Source: Catenuloplanes indicus
GTDB taxonomy: Bacteria > Actinomycetota > Actinomycetes > Mycobacteriales > Micromonosporaceae
Direction of reading: 5' to 3'
Length of the DNA stretch: 64,000 bases
Assembly (NCBI RefSeq): GCF_030813715.1
Contig: NZ_JAUSUZ010000001.1
Location: 496,001 to 560,000, forward strand
In this document: one piece after another, positions 55,692 through 64,000 of the stretch
Position numbering within the stretch: position 1 is the stretch's first letter
Layout of the letters: each line of letters starts with the position of its first letter
The notes under the pieces: generated by a model
The model's input: the letters and a program-made list of their open reading frames with translations, nothing else
The model's database searches: none
What the model was told of the DNA's origin: nothing
Program-made: the position numbers and the translations under genes

Positions 55692-57536
55692 ATGCAGTTT
55701 CGCATTCTTGGACCGGTCGAAGCATGGGACAGAGGAATCGAGATCCCGCTCGGCGGGCATAAACAGAGAACGGTTCTGGCCGCTCTGCTATTGGCTCGCG
55801 GTCGCATTCTCTCCGATGATTACCTGAGCGATATCCTCTGGGGCGACAATGCGCCCAGCACCGCTACCGCGCAGATCTACAATTACGTCTCCCGGTTGCG
55901 CAAGCAGCTGGAACCCTCGGTGCGGATCATCCGGCAACGCCCCGGATACCTGCTGCGGATGGGCTCGGCGGACTTCGACTACGACACCTTCCGGCGGGTG
56001 GCGCAGACCGGGCATCACGCGTTGCGCCGCGGCGAGCACCAGGAGGCCGCCCGGCACCTGCGGGCCGCACTCGCCCTGTGGCGCGGCCGGCCGCTGATGA
56101 ACGTCACGGACCTGCTCGCCGACGCGGAACTGCCGGCGCTGCAGGAGAGCCGGCTGGCCGCGGCCAAGGACCGCATCGACGCCGACCTCGCGCTCGGGCA
56201 GCACGCCGAGCTCGTGCCGGAACTGTCCGCGCTGCTCGCCGAGCACCCGCTCCAGGAGTGCCTGCGCATCCAGCTGATGACCGCGCTGTACCGGGCCGGC
56301 CGCCAGGCGGAGGCGCTGGACGTCTACCACGACGGGCGGCTGACCCTGGCCGACAGCCTCGGCGTGGAGCCGAGCCCGGCGCTGTTCGCCACGTACAAGG
56401 CGATCCTCGACGGTGACCTGGAGCTCGTGCCGCCACCGGAGCGGGCGCAGGTGACGGTCCGGCCGGTCATCACACCGCGGATGCTGCCGGCCGACATCAC
56501 CGACTTCACCGCCCGCGACGCCGAGGTGTCGGCGATCCGCGCGTTCCTGGGCAGCCCGCCCTCGGGCAGCCATCCCAGCGTGCTGCTGATCACCGGCCTG
56601 CCCGGCGTCGGCAAGTCCGCGATCGGCACGCACGGCGTGCACCGGTGCCGCGACCGGTTCCCGGACGGGGAGCTGCACGCGGATCTGCGCGGTTCCACCG
56701 ACGCGCCGGTCGATCCCGGCGTCGTCCTCGGCTGGTTCCTGCGAGGGCTCGGCGTGGCACCGGACGACATCCCGGACAGCACGCCGGAGCGGCAGCAGCT
56801 CTACCGCAGCCAGCTGGCCGGCCGGCGGCTGGTGGTGGTGCTGGACGACGCGGCCGACTCCGCGCAGGTGCGGCCGCTGCTGCCCGGTGGCGCGACCTGC
56901 CGGGTGATCGTGACCAGCAGGTCGTACCCGGGAGTGGTCGAGGCCAGCCGGTCACTGGAGATCCGGCCGTGGAGCACCGAGGCGTCGCTGAGCCTGCTGG
57001 CCGACATCATCAGTCACGACCGGGTGGCCCGCCGCCCGCACGCGGCACGCCGGATCGCCGACCTGTGCGCCGGGCTGCCGATGGCGGTGCGCATCCTCGG
57101 CGCCCGGCTGGCCGCCAAGCCGCACCTGGCCATCGACAAGCTGGCCCGGCGGGTCGCCTGTGACCCGCTGCGGGAGCTGCGGCTCGGCCCGGTCACCGTG
57201 CGCGGCAACCTCGAGGCGATGTACGACCGGCTGGACGAGCCGCACCGACGGGCACTGCGCCGGCTGGCGGCGCAGGAGAGCCCGGCGATCGCGGCGGACA
57301 CCGCGGCGCACCTGCTCGGCCTGACCGAGCACCGCGCCGAGGAGATCCTGGAGGACCTGATCGACGCGCGGCTGCTCCACACCACCGGCGGCGAGGGGGG
57401 CCGGCTGCTGGTCGGCATGCACCCGTTCGTGCGTCAGCTGGCCCGGCACGTGAGCGCGCCGGCCGACCCGGCCCGGCGGGAGACGCCGGTCGCGCGCGCA
57501 CCCGAACGCGTGCTGCTGCGCCCCGCGCTCGCCTGA
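55692..57536 (+). CDS. SARP-family pathway-specific activator with NB-ARC ATPase domain
   Basis: 614 residues from the ATG at 55692 (GGGGGAAAG upstream); an in-frame start 14 codons earlier is less likely because the family begins MxFRILGPVE. Residues ~1-95 are the OmpR-like winged helix (MQFRILGPVEAWDRGIEIPL). Residues ~97-245 are the bacterial transcriptional activation domain. Residues ~270-560 are an NB-ARC-type ATPase with P-loop GLPGVGKSAIG near 303 and Walker B RLVVVLDDAAD near 378. The TPR tail of AfsR-size proteins is missing, giving a medium-length SARP. It is the only pathway-type activator visible and is the obvious candidate to bind the five ATAG direct-repeat boxes at the cluster's operon heads. 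Confidence 0.93.
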   Translation: MQFRILGPVEAWDRGIEIPLGGHKQRTVLAALLLARGRILSDDYLSDILWGDNAPSTATAQIYNYVSRLRKQLEPSVRIIRQRPGYLLRMGSADFDYDTFRRVAQTGHHALRRGEHQEAARHLRAALALWRGRPLMNVTDLLADAELPALQESRLAAAKDRIDADLALGQHAELVPELSALLAEHPLQECLRIQLMTALYRAGRQAEALDVYHDGRLTLADSLGVEPSPALFATYKAILDGDLELVPPPERAQVTVRPVITPRMLPADITDFTARDAEVSAIRAFLGSPPSGSHPSVLLITGLPGVGKSAIGTHGVHRCRDRFPDGELHADLRGSTDAPVDPGVVLGWFLRGLGVAPDDIPDSTPERQQLYRSQLAGRRLVVVLDDAADSAQVRPLLPGGATCRVIVTSRSYPGVVEASRSLEIRPWSTEASLSLLADIISHDRVARRPHAARRIADLCAGLPMAVRILGARLAAKPHLAIDKLARRVACDPLRELRLGPVTVRGNLEAMYDRLDEPHRRALRRLAAQESPAIAADTAAHLLGLTEHRAEEILEDLIDARLLHTTGGEGGRLLVGMHPFVRQLARHVSAPADPARRETPVARAPERVLLRPALA

Positions 57537-57546
57537 CCGGCGGCGC

Positions 57547-57583
57547 GACGCCGCCCGGGTCCGCCACCGGTCCGGGCGGCGTC
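57547..57583 (+). terminator. Terminator hairpin after the SARP gene
   Basis: Perfect 12-bp arms GACGCCGCCCGG (57547-57558) and CCGGGCGGCGTC (57572-57583), starting 10 bases after the stop codon. It insulates NRPS-3 from SARP transcription and ends 3 bases before the next regulatory box. Confidence 0.8.
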
Positions 57584-57586
57584 CTG

Positions 57587-57604
57587 ATAGGGGCGTCATA
57601 GCGG
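57587..57604 (+). promoter_or_regulatory. SARP-type direct-repeat box upstream of NRPS-3
   Basis: On the plus strand: ATAGGGG CGTC ATAGCGG, with an 11-base period, 48 bases before the NRPS-3 ATG. Its distance to the start codon nearly equals that of the two boxes at 30.1 kb (50 and 52 bases). Confidence 0.75.
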
Positions 57605-57651
57605 CTGCGGGAAGGCTGACCGGGTCGCCGCCGCCCGCACAGGAGCCGCTC

Positions 57652-60600
57652 ATGACGATGCCGAATCAGCCGGACCCGCGCGGAGAGCTTCTGCGCCGCA
57701 GGCTCGCCGGTGCCGCCGCCGGTGACCGGGCCGGGATCCCCCGGGTGCCGCGCACCGGGCCGCTGCCGCTGTCCGACGGGCAGCGGCAGATGTGGTTCCT
57801 GCACCGGCTCGACCCGGACAGTACCGAGTACCACCTGCCGCTCGCCCTGCGGTTGCGCGGCCCGCTGGACGTGGCCGCGCTCGGCCGGGCCTGGGCCGCC
57901 ACGATCGCCCGCCACGACATCCTGCGCACCCGGTACGTCGTGGTCGACGGGGTGCCGGCGCAGGTCGTCGACCCGCCCACCGGCGCGGGCCTGCCGGACG
58001 GCGAGCCGGCCGGCACGCCGTTCGACCTGGCGGCCGAGTGGCCGATCCGGGCGGGCCTGCGCCGGCTCGCCGACGACGACCACGTGCTCAGCCTGGTCGT
58101 GCACCACATCTGCTGGGACGCGTGGTCGTTCGGCGTGCTGGCCGCGGACCTGGCCGCGGCCTACCGCGGCGAGCCGCTGCCCGCGCCGGACATCCAGTAC
58201 GCCGACTACGCGGCATGGCAGCGCGCGCAGGTGACGGACCGGCAGCTCGGCTACTGGCGGTCCCGGCTGGACGGGATCGAGCCGCTGGACCTGCCCACCG
58301 ACCGTCCCCGCCCGGCCGTGCGCGGTCACGCGGGCGCGGCGGCGTCGTTCGTGGTGCCCGCGCGGACCGTCGCCCGCCTGGACGCGCTGGGCGCGACCCC
58401 GTTCGTGGTGCTGCTCACCGCGTTCGCGGTGCTGCTGTCCCGCTACACCGGCCGCACCGACGTCCCGATCGGCACCGTGGTCTCCGCCCGCACCCGCCCG
58501 GAGCTGGAGCACCTCATCGGGTACGGGATCAACACGCTGGTGATGCGCGCGGTGTGGGACGGCCCGGAGTCGTTCGCGGAGCTGGTCCGGCGGGTCCGGG
58601 CCACGGTCCTGGACGCCTACGACCACCAGGCGGCGCCGTTCGCCCGGCTGGTCGACGCGCTGCAGCCCGGCCGGGACCTGTCCCGCACGCCGCTGTTCCA
58701 GGCCGCGTACACCACCCACGCCGGCACCGGCGGGCTGCTGCGCCTGCCGGGTGTGACGGCGGAGCCGTACGGTCCGGGCGAGCCGGTCGCCAAGTGGGAC
58801 CTGGAGCTGCAGACCCGGCAGGACCCCGACGGCACCGTGCACGGCCGGCTGATCTATCCGACCGCGCTGTTCGACGCGCCGACCGTGGACCGGATGGCCC
58901 GGCAGCTGGCGTGCCTGCTGGACCGGGCCGCCGCCGACCCGGCCGCACCGGCCGACGCGATCGACGTGCTGGACGAGGCGGAACGGGCGGTCACGCTCGG
59001 CGCCCCGGCCGCACCGGCGCCGCCGGTACCGGCGCGGTCCGTCCCGGAGGCGTTCGCGGCACGGGCCGCGGCGGCACCGGACGCGACCGCGGTGCTCCAC
59101 GGCGACGCCCGGCTCAGCTACGCACAGCTCGACGCGCGGGCCGAGGCGGTGGCACGCCGGTTGCGGGCCCTCGGCGCCGGCCCGCAGGCCCCGGTCGCGG
59201 TACTGCTGGAACGCGACCTCGACCTGGTGCCCGCGTTGCTCGGCGTGCTCCGGACCGGGGCCGGCTACCTGCCGCTGGACCCGGCGCACCCGGTGGAACG
59301 GCTGCGGCGGATCGCCGGTGGCTCCGGCGCGACCGTGCTGGTGACCGCGCCGACGCTGCGCGACACGGCCGCCCGCTGCCACGACGGCGCGGTGCTGGTG
59401 CTCGGCGAGGACGGCGCCGAGGCGGCCGGCCCGCCGGCCGCGATCGACCCGGACTCGCTGATGTACGTCATCCACACCTCCGGCTCGACCGGACGGCCGA
59501 AGGGCGTGTGCGTGACCCACGCCGCCGTGCACCGTCTGGTCCGCACCGCCCAGGAGCACCTGCGGGCCGGGCCGGGCGACGTGTGGGCGCTGTGCCACTC
59601 GTACGCGTTCGACGTGTCCGTCTTCGAGATCTGGGGCGCGCTGCTGACCGGCGGCGCGGTGAGCGTCGTACCGCAGCGGACCACCCGCTCCCCGGACGAC
59701 CTGCTGGACCTGCTGATCGCGCACCGGGTGACGGTGCTCAGCCAGACACCGTCCGCGTTCGGCGGGCTGGTCGCGGCCGCCGGCGCCGGTGACCCGCGGG
59801 TCGGCCGGTTGCCGGTCCGCGCGGTCGTGCTCGCCGGCGAGAACCTGGACGTGCCGTCGCTGCGCCCGTGGGTGGCCCGGGCCGGGCTGGAGCGCACCGC
59901 GCTGCTCAACATGTACGGCATCACCGAGACGACCGTGCACGCCACCGTCCACCGGATCACCGCCGCCGACCTGGACCCCGCGGCGGCCGGGAGCCCGATC
60001 GGCGTACCGCTGCCGGACCTGACGATCAGGCTGCTGGACGCGGGCGGCCGGCCGGTGCCGATCGGCGTGCCCGGGGAGATCCACGTCGGTGGGCCCGGGC
60101 TGGCGCGCGGCTACCTGGGGCGGCCGGACCTGACCGCGGCCCGGTTCGTGCCGGACCCGTACGGGCCGCCGGGCAGCAGGATGTACCGCAGCGGCGACCT
60201 GGCGCTGCGGACGGCCGACGGCCGGCTGCGGTTCCTGCGCCGGGCCGACGACCAGGTCAAGATCCGCGGGTACCGGGTGGAGCCGGGCGAGATCCGCGCC
60301 GTGCTGCGGGCGCATCCGGCGGTCCGGGACGCGGTGGTCGTCGCCGCCGACGGCCGGCTGCTGGCCTACGTCGTCGGCGACGGAGTGGACGGGCTGCGCG
60401 CGCACTGCGCGGGCCTGCTCCCGGCGTACATGGTGCCGGCCGCGATCGTGCCGCTGGAGGCGTTCCCGCTGACCGCGAACGGCAAGCTGGACACCGGGCG
60501 GCTGCCGGCCCCGGACCGCGGCGCGCTGACCGGCCCGGCCGGGTACGCGGCGCCGGAGTCGGCCGAGCAGGAGCGGATGGCCGCGGTGTGGCGCGCGGTG

Positions 60601-63600
60601 CTGGGGGTGGACCGGGTCGGCGTCCAGGACGGCTTCTTCGACCTCGGCGGGGACTCGATCCGTGCCGTGGCGCTGATCGGGCGGCTGCGCGAGGCCGGTT
60701 TCGACGTCACGGTCCGGGACGTGTTCGCGCACCGGACCGTGGCCGCGCTGTGCGCGCTGGCGTCCGGCCGCCGGGCGCCCACCGTGCCGGTCGTGGCACC
60801 GTTCGCCCTGATCGGCGCGCAGGACCGGCGGCTGCTGCCGGACGGGCTGACCGACGCGTACCCGATGCTGCGCACCCAGGTCGGCATGGTCGCCGACATG
60901 CTGGCCGGGCACCGGCCCGGCAACTATCACAACGTGGCCTCCGCCCGGATCCGCGACGGGCGGCCGTGCGACCCGGACGCGCTGCGTGCGGCGGCACGGC
61001 TGCTGGTGGCCCGGCACGAGGCCCTGCGCACGTCGTTCGACCTGCACACCTGCGCCGCGCCGATGCAGCTGGTGCACGCGCACGCGGAACTGCCGGTTGA
61101 CGTACGGGACCTGCGCGGCCGGGACGCGGACGCGGTGCGCCGGGCGCTGGAGGAGTTCCACGCGGCCGAGCGGGCCCGCCCGTTCGACCTGGCGGCCGCG
61201 CCGATGATGCGGCTGACCGCCCACCTCGCCGACGACGGCTGGTGGCTGTCGATCACCGAGTTCCACGCCGTCGTGGAGGGCTGGAGCTACCACTCGCTGA
61301 TCCGCGAGCTGCTGACCTGCTACCGGGCGCTGCGGGCCGGTGAGCAGCCGCGGCTCGATCCGCTGCCCGCGGTGCGCTTCGCCGACGCGGTCGCCGGCGA
61401 GCTGCGCGCGCTGGCCTCGGCCGACGACCGCGCCTACTGGGCGGACGTGCCGCCGCCGGTCACGCTGCCGGCCGCGTGGGGCGCGCCCGGGGAGTCGGAG
61501 AGCTACTGGGAACACGTGCCGTTCGCCGATCTGGTGCCGGGACTGCGCGCGCTCGCGGCGGCGGCCGGCGCGTCGCTGAAGAGCGTGATCGTGGCCGCGC
61601 ACGGCGCGGTGCTGAGCCGGCTGACGCATCGCGGCGAGTTCAGCACCGGGCTGGTCACGCACATCCGGCCGGAGGCAGCCGGTGCGGAGCAGGTGCTGGG
61701 CATGCACCTGAACACGGTGCCGTTCGCGGTACCGCGTGGCGGGCGCACCTGGCGGGAGCTGGTCGCCGCGGTCTTCGCGCGGGAGACGGCGATGTGGCCG
61801 CACCGGTTCTTCCCGATGCCGGAGATGCAGCGCCTGGCCGGTGGCGCGCGCCCGGTCGACGTGCTGCTCAACTACGTCGACTTCGACGAGCTGCTGCCGG
61901 ACGGCGACACGCTGGACCTGGCGTCGGCGATGACGCCGGGCACGACCGAGTTCGACCTGGCGGTGACCACGGTCGGCGGCCGGGTCTCGCTGAAGAGCCA
62001 CACCCGGGTGCTCGCCCGCGCGCACGGCCGGCGGCTGGCCGGCATGTACCGGTCGGTGCTGGAGGCGATGGCGGCCGATCCGGACGGCGACGCGCACCCG
62101 GTGTTCGGCCCGGCGGCGGTCGCCGGCCATCCGGTGACGGCGTTCCCGCCCCGGTCGGTGCCGGAGACGGTCGCGGACCGGGCCGCCGGCCGGCCGGACG
62201 CGATCGCCGTGGAGTGCGGCGACGTCCGGCTGTCCTACCGGGACCTCGACGGGTACGCCGACCGGGTCGCGGCCCGGCTGCGCACGCTCGGCGTCGGCCC
62301 GGAGTCGGTGGTGGCGGTGTGCTGCCCGCGCGGGCCGGGCCTGGTCGCCGCGCTGCTGGGCGTGTGGAAGGCCGGCGGCGCCTACCTGCCGATCGACGCG
62401 GCCACCCCGGCACCGCGCGTCGAAGCGCTGATCGCCGACTCCGGCGCGGCCGTGCTGGTGGACACCGCGTTCCTCGCCGCGCTGCCGGACGGCCCGGCGC
62501 CCGCGCACCGGCACGTGCCGGACCCGGACCAGCTCGCCTACGTCATCTACACCTCCGGGTCGACCGGCCGGCCGAAGGGCGTGCAGGTCACCCACCGCGG
62601 GCTGGCCGGTCATCTGCACTGGGCCGCGGACGCGCTCGCCGGCCGCGGTCACGACGGTGCACCGCTGTTCTCGCCGGTGGCCTTCGACCTGGTCGTACCG
62701 AACCTGTGGGCGCCGCTGATGACCGGGCAGCGGCTGTGGCTGTGGCCGGACGGCGAGGACCTGTCCGCGCTCGGTGATGCGCTGTCGGCCGCGGCGCCGT
62801 TCAGTTTCGTCAAGCTCACCCCCGGCCACCTGGAGCTGCTGCTCGGCCGGCTCGGCCCGCGGGGCACGGCCGCGCTGGCGCCCCTGCTGCTGGTGGCCGG
62901 TGAGGCGCTGCCCGGCGCGCTGGCCGGCCGGCTCGCCGGGCTCGGTGCCGAGATCGTCAACGAGTACGGGCCGACCGAGACGACCGTCGGGGCGACCGTG
63001 CACACGGTCACCGGCCCGGTGGCGGGCACCGTGCCGATCGGTCGCCCACTGCCGAACGTCACCGTGCACGTGCTGGACGCCGCGCTGCGCCCGGTGCCGG
63101 CCGGCGTGACCGGTGAGCTGTACGTCGGCGGGACCGGGGTGGCCCGCGGCTACCTGGGCCGGCCGGACCTGACCGCCCGGCGCTTCGTGCCCGGTCCGGG
63201 CGGTTCCCGGCTGTACCGGACCGGTGACCTGGTCAGCGTGGACGCGCACGGCGCGCTGGAGTTCGCCGGGCGCGTCGACGACCAGGTCAAGATCCGCGGT
63301 TTCCGGGTCGAGCCCGCCGAGGTGGAGGCGGCGTTGCGCGCGCTGCCGGGCGTCGCCGAGGCGCGTGTCGTGGCTCGGGAGGGGCGGCTGATCGGCTACG
63401 TCACCGGACCGGCCGACGCCGGCGCGGCCCGGGAGGCGCTGTCCCGGACGGTGCCGGACCACCTGGTGCCGGACGTGATCGTGCCGCTGGCGGCGATGCC
63501 GCTGACCGCGAACGGCAAGCTGGACCGGGCCGCGCTGCCCGCACCCGCGGTGCCGGACCGGGTGGCGCCGCGCTCGCCGGCCGAGGGGCGGATGGCCGAG

Positions 63601-64000
63601 GTGTGGCGCGGCGCGCTCGGCGTCGCGCGGGTCGGCGTGCACGACGACTTCTTCTCGCTGGGCGGTGACTCGATCCGGGCGGTGGCGATCGTCGGCCCGC
63701 TGCGGGCGGCCGGGTTCGACGTGACCGTGCGGGACGTGTTCGACCGCCGGACCGTGGCCGGGCTGTGCGCGCTGGCCGAGTCCCGGCCGGCCGCGGCGGA
63801 CGATCCACCGGTCGCGCCGTTCGCGCTGATCGGCGCGGACGACCGGGCCCGGCTACCGGGCGGGCTCACCGACGCGTACCCGATGGCGCGCACCCAGGCC
63901 GGCATGATCGCCGAGATGCTGGCCGACGACACGCTGCACCGATATCACAGCGTGACCACGTTCCGGATCCGCGACGCGGTGCCGTTCGCGGTGGCGGCGT
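57652..64000 (+). CDS. NRPS-3: C-A-T-C-A-T-C..., continues past the window
   Basis: The visible 2116 codons start at the ATG at 57652 (AGGAG upstream; a second ATG two codons on is possible). C1 has the canonical HHICWDAWS near residue 150. A1 has [11 protein letters not shown] near 607 and a pocket of roughly DVFSVAMVHK, whose last three positions resemble Thr-type codes. T1 has GGDSIR near 1001. C2 has the variant FHAVVEGWS near 1203. A2 has [11 protein letters not shown] near 1633 and a pocket of roughly DLPKLAEVGK (Asn-like). T2 has GGDSIR near 2006. From about residue 2050 a third C domain begins with [17 protein letters not shown], the header of the variant type. The N terminus (ELLRRRLAG) is like that of NRPS-1. 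No release domain is visible. The full-length antisense frame here is a GC artefact. Confidence 0.94.
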   Translation, partial: MTMPNQPDPRGELLRRRLAGAAAGDRAGIPRVPRTGPLPLSDGQRQMWFLHRLDPDSTEYHLPLALRLRGPLDVAALGRAWAATIARHDILRTRYVVVDGVPAQVVDPPTGAGLPDGEPAGTPFDLAAEWPIRAGLRRLADDDHVLSLVVHHICWDAWSFGVLAADLAAAYRGEPLPAPDIQYADYAAWQRAQVTDRQLGYWRSRLDGIEPLDLPTDRPRPAVRGHAGAAASFVVPARTVARLDALGATPFVVLLTAFAVLLSRYTGRTDVPIGTVVSARTRPELEHLIGYGINTLVMRAVWDGPESFAELVRRVRATVLDAYDHQAAPFARLVDALQPGRDLSRTPLFQAAYTTHAGTGGLLRLPGVTAEPYGPGEPVAKWDLELQTRQDPDGTVHGRLIYPTALFDAPTVDRMARQLACLLDRAAADPAAPADAIDVLDEAERAVTLGAPAAPAPPVPARSVPEAFAARAAAAPDATAVLHGDARLSYAQLDARAEAVARRLRALGAGPQAPVAVLLERDLDLVPALLGVLRTGAGYLPLDPAHPVERLRRIAGGSGATVLVTAPTLRDTAARCHDGAVLVLGEDGAEAAGPPAAIDPDSLMYVIHTSGSTGRPKGVCVTHAAVHRLVRTAQEHLRAGPGDVWALCHSYAFDVSVFEIWGALLTGGAVSVVPQRTTRSPDDLLDLLIAHRVTVLSQTPSAFGGLVAAAGAGDPRVGRLPVRAVVLAGENLDVPSLRPWVARAGLERTALLNMYGITETTVHATVHRITAADLDPAAAGSPIGVPLPDLTIRLLDAGGRPVPIGVPGEIHVGGPGLARGYLGRPDLTAARFVPDPYGPPGSRMYRSGDLALRTADGRLRFLRRADDQVKIRGYRVEPGEIRAVLRAHPAVRDAVVVAADGRLLAYVVGDGVDGLRAHCAGLLPAYMVPAAIVPLEAFPLTANGKLDTGRLPAPDRGALTGPAGYAAPESAEQERMAAVWRAVLGVDRVGVQDGFFDLGGDSIRAVALIGRLREAGFDVTVRDVFAHRTVAALCALASGRRAPTVPVVAPFALIGAQDRRLLPDGLTDAYPMLRTQVGMVADMLAGHRPGNYHNVASARIRDGRPCDPDALRAAARLLVARHEALRTSFDLHTCAAPMQLVHAHAELPVDVRDLRGRDADAVRRALEEFHAAERARPFDLAAAPMMRLTAHLADDGWWLSITEFHAVVEGWSYHSLIRELLTCYRALRAGEQPRLDPLPAVRFADAVAGELRALASADDRAYWADVPPPVTLPAAWGAPGESESYWEHVPFADLVPGLRALAAAAGASLKSVIVAAHGAVLSRLTHRGEFSTGLVTHIRPEAAGAEQVLGMHLNTVPFAVPRGGRTWRELVAAVFARETAMWPHRFFPMPEMQRLAGGARPVDVLLNYVDFDELLPDGDTLDLASAMTPGTTEFDLAVTTVGGRVSLKSHTRVLARAHGRRLAGMYRSVLEAMAADPDGDAHPVFGPAAVAGHPVTAFPPRSVPETVADRAAGRPDAIAVECGDVRLSYRDLDGYADRVAARLRTLGVGPESVVAVCCPRGPGLVAALLGVWKAGGAYLPIDAATPAPRVEALIADSGAAVLVDTAFLAALPDGPAPAHRHVPDPDQLAYVIYTSGSTGRPKGVQVTHRGLAGHLHWAADALAGRGHDGAPLFSPVAFDLVVPNLWAPLMTGQRLWLWPDGEDLSALGDALSAAAPFSFVKLTPGHLELLLGRLGPRGTAALAPLLLVAGEALPGALAGRLAGLGAEIVNEYGPTETTVGATVHTVTGPVAGTVPIGRPLPNVTVHVLDAALRPVPAGVTGELYVGGTGVARGYLGRPDLTARRFVPGPGGSRLYRTGDLVSVDAHGALEFAGRVDDQVKIRGFRVEPAEVEAALRALPGVAEARVVAREGRLIGYVTGPADAGAAREALSRTVPDHLVPDVIVPLAAMPLTANGKLDRAALPAPAVPDRVAPRSPAEGRMAEVWRGALGVARVGVHDDFFSLGGDSIRAVAIVGPLRAAGFDVTVRDVFDRRTVAGLCALAESRPAAADDPPVAPFALIGADDRARLPGGLTDAYPMARTQAGMIAEMLADDTLHRYHSVTTFRIRDAVPFAVAA

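Noticed and set aside
57193-63642. A 2149-codon open frame on the minus strand, opposite NRPS-3
   Set aside because: It is the antisense of a clear NRPS with intact domain motifs. Its composition (Arg, Gly, Pro, His, Gln) is the usual artefact of high-GC coding DNA, and no family likeness is visible.

Overview
The window is very GC-rich DNA with G/C-ending third positions, actinobacterial operon style (start and stop codons overlapping as ATGA, GTGA or TTGA) and actinobacterial gene families (SARP and MmyB regulators, DesK/NarL two-component pair). A Micromonosporaceae-type actinomycete such as Actinoplanes or Catenuloplanes is the best guess, but this is inference. Most of the window, about 6.4 kb to beyond the right edge, is one large biosynthetic gene cluster for a lipopeptide. 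It joins nonribosomal peptide synthetases (NRPS), a highly reducing type II polyketide system and a fatty-acyl activation/desaturation module.

Left flank (1-6.4 kb): a 5'-truncated hybrid sensor kinase, a DUF1905/YdeI protein, a large protein of unknown function, two decayed gene fragments (MmyB-type regulator, short-chain dehydrogenase), and a divergent metallo-beta-lactamase/TetR pair sharing an operator. A strong two-way hairpin at 6374-6412 separates this from the cluster.

Left arm (6.4-30.1 kb, minus strand): one long operon reading SbnA-like and SbnB-like enzymes (2,3-diaminopropionate), MbtH protein, NRPS-2 (A-T-C-A-T), NRPS-1 (C-A-T-C-A-T-C-A-T, then a decayed epimerase and a C-terminal serine-hydrolase domain of the penicillin-binding-protein type), a carbamoyltransferase, an exporter, two SyrP-like dioxygenases and a type II thioesterase. 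A VioC/AsnO-like hydroxylase is transcribed divergently at 30.2 kb.

Lipid arms (31.2-50 kb, minus strand): first a free condensation domain, an ACP, an acyl-CoA dehydrogenase-like protein and a fused fatty-acyl-AMP ligase/acyl-CoA dehydrogenase. Then a 15-gene operon with two ACPs, three ketosynthases with Cys-His-His, three ketosynthase-like proteins that lack the cysteine, a ketoreductase, two hotdog dehydratases, a FabI-like enoyl reductase, a DsbA-fold isomerase, a hotdog thioesterase and an alpha/beta hydrolase.

Right arm (50-64 kb): a NarL/DesK two-component pair diverging from a MacB-like ABC transporter, a SARP regulator, and NRPS-3, which runs off the window.

How the parts fit: five operon heads carry the same 11-bp-phased direct repeat (ATAG-N7-ATAG), probably the binding site of the SARP encoded at 55.7 kb. 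Five of the seven adenylation domains have nearly the same Asn/Asp-like pocket (about DLPK[V/L]AEVGK, read by eye). Together with diaminopropionate synthesis plus a carbamoyltransferase this suggests a peptide rich in Asn, hydroxy-Asn or beta-ureidoalanine. The peptide would carry an unsaturated acyl chain and be released by the fused PBP-type domain. The product is not identifiable from the sequence alone.
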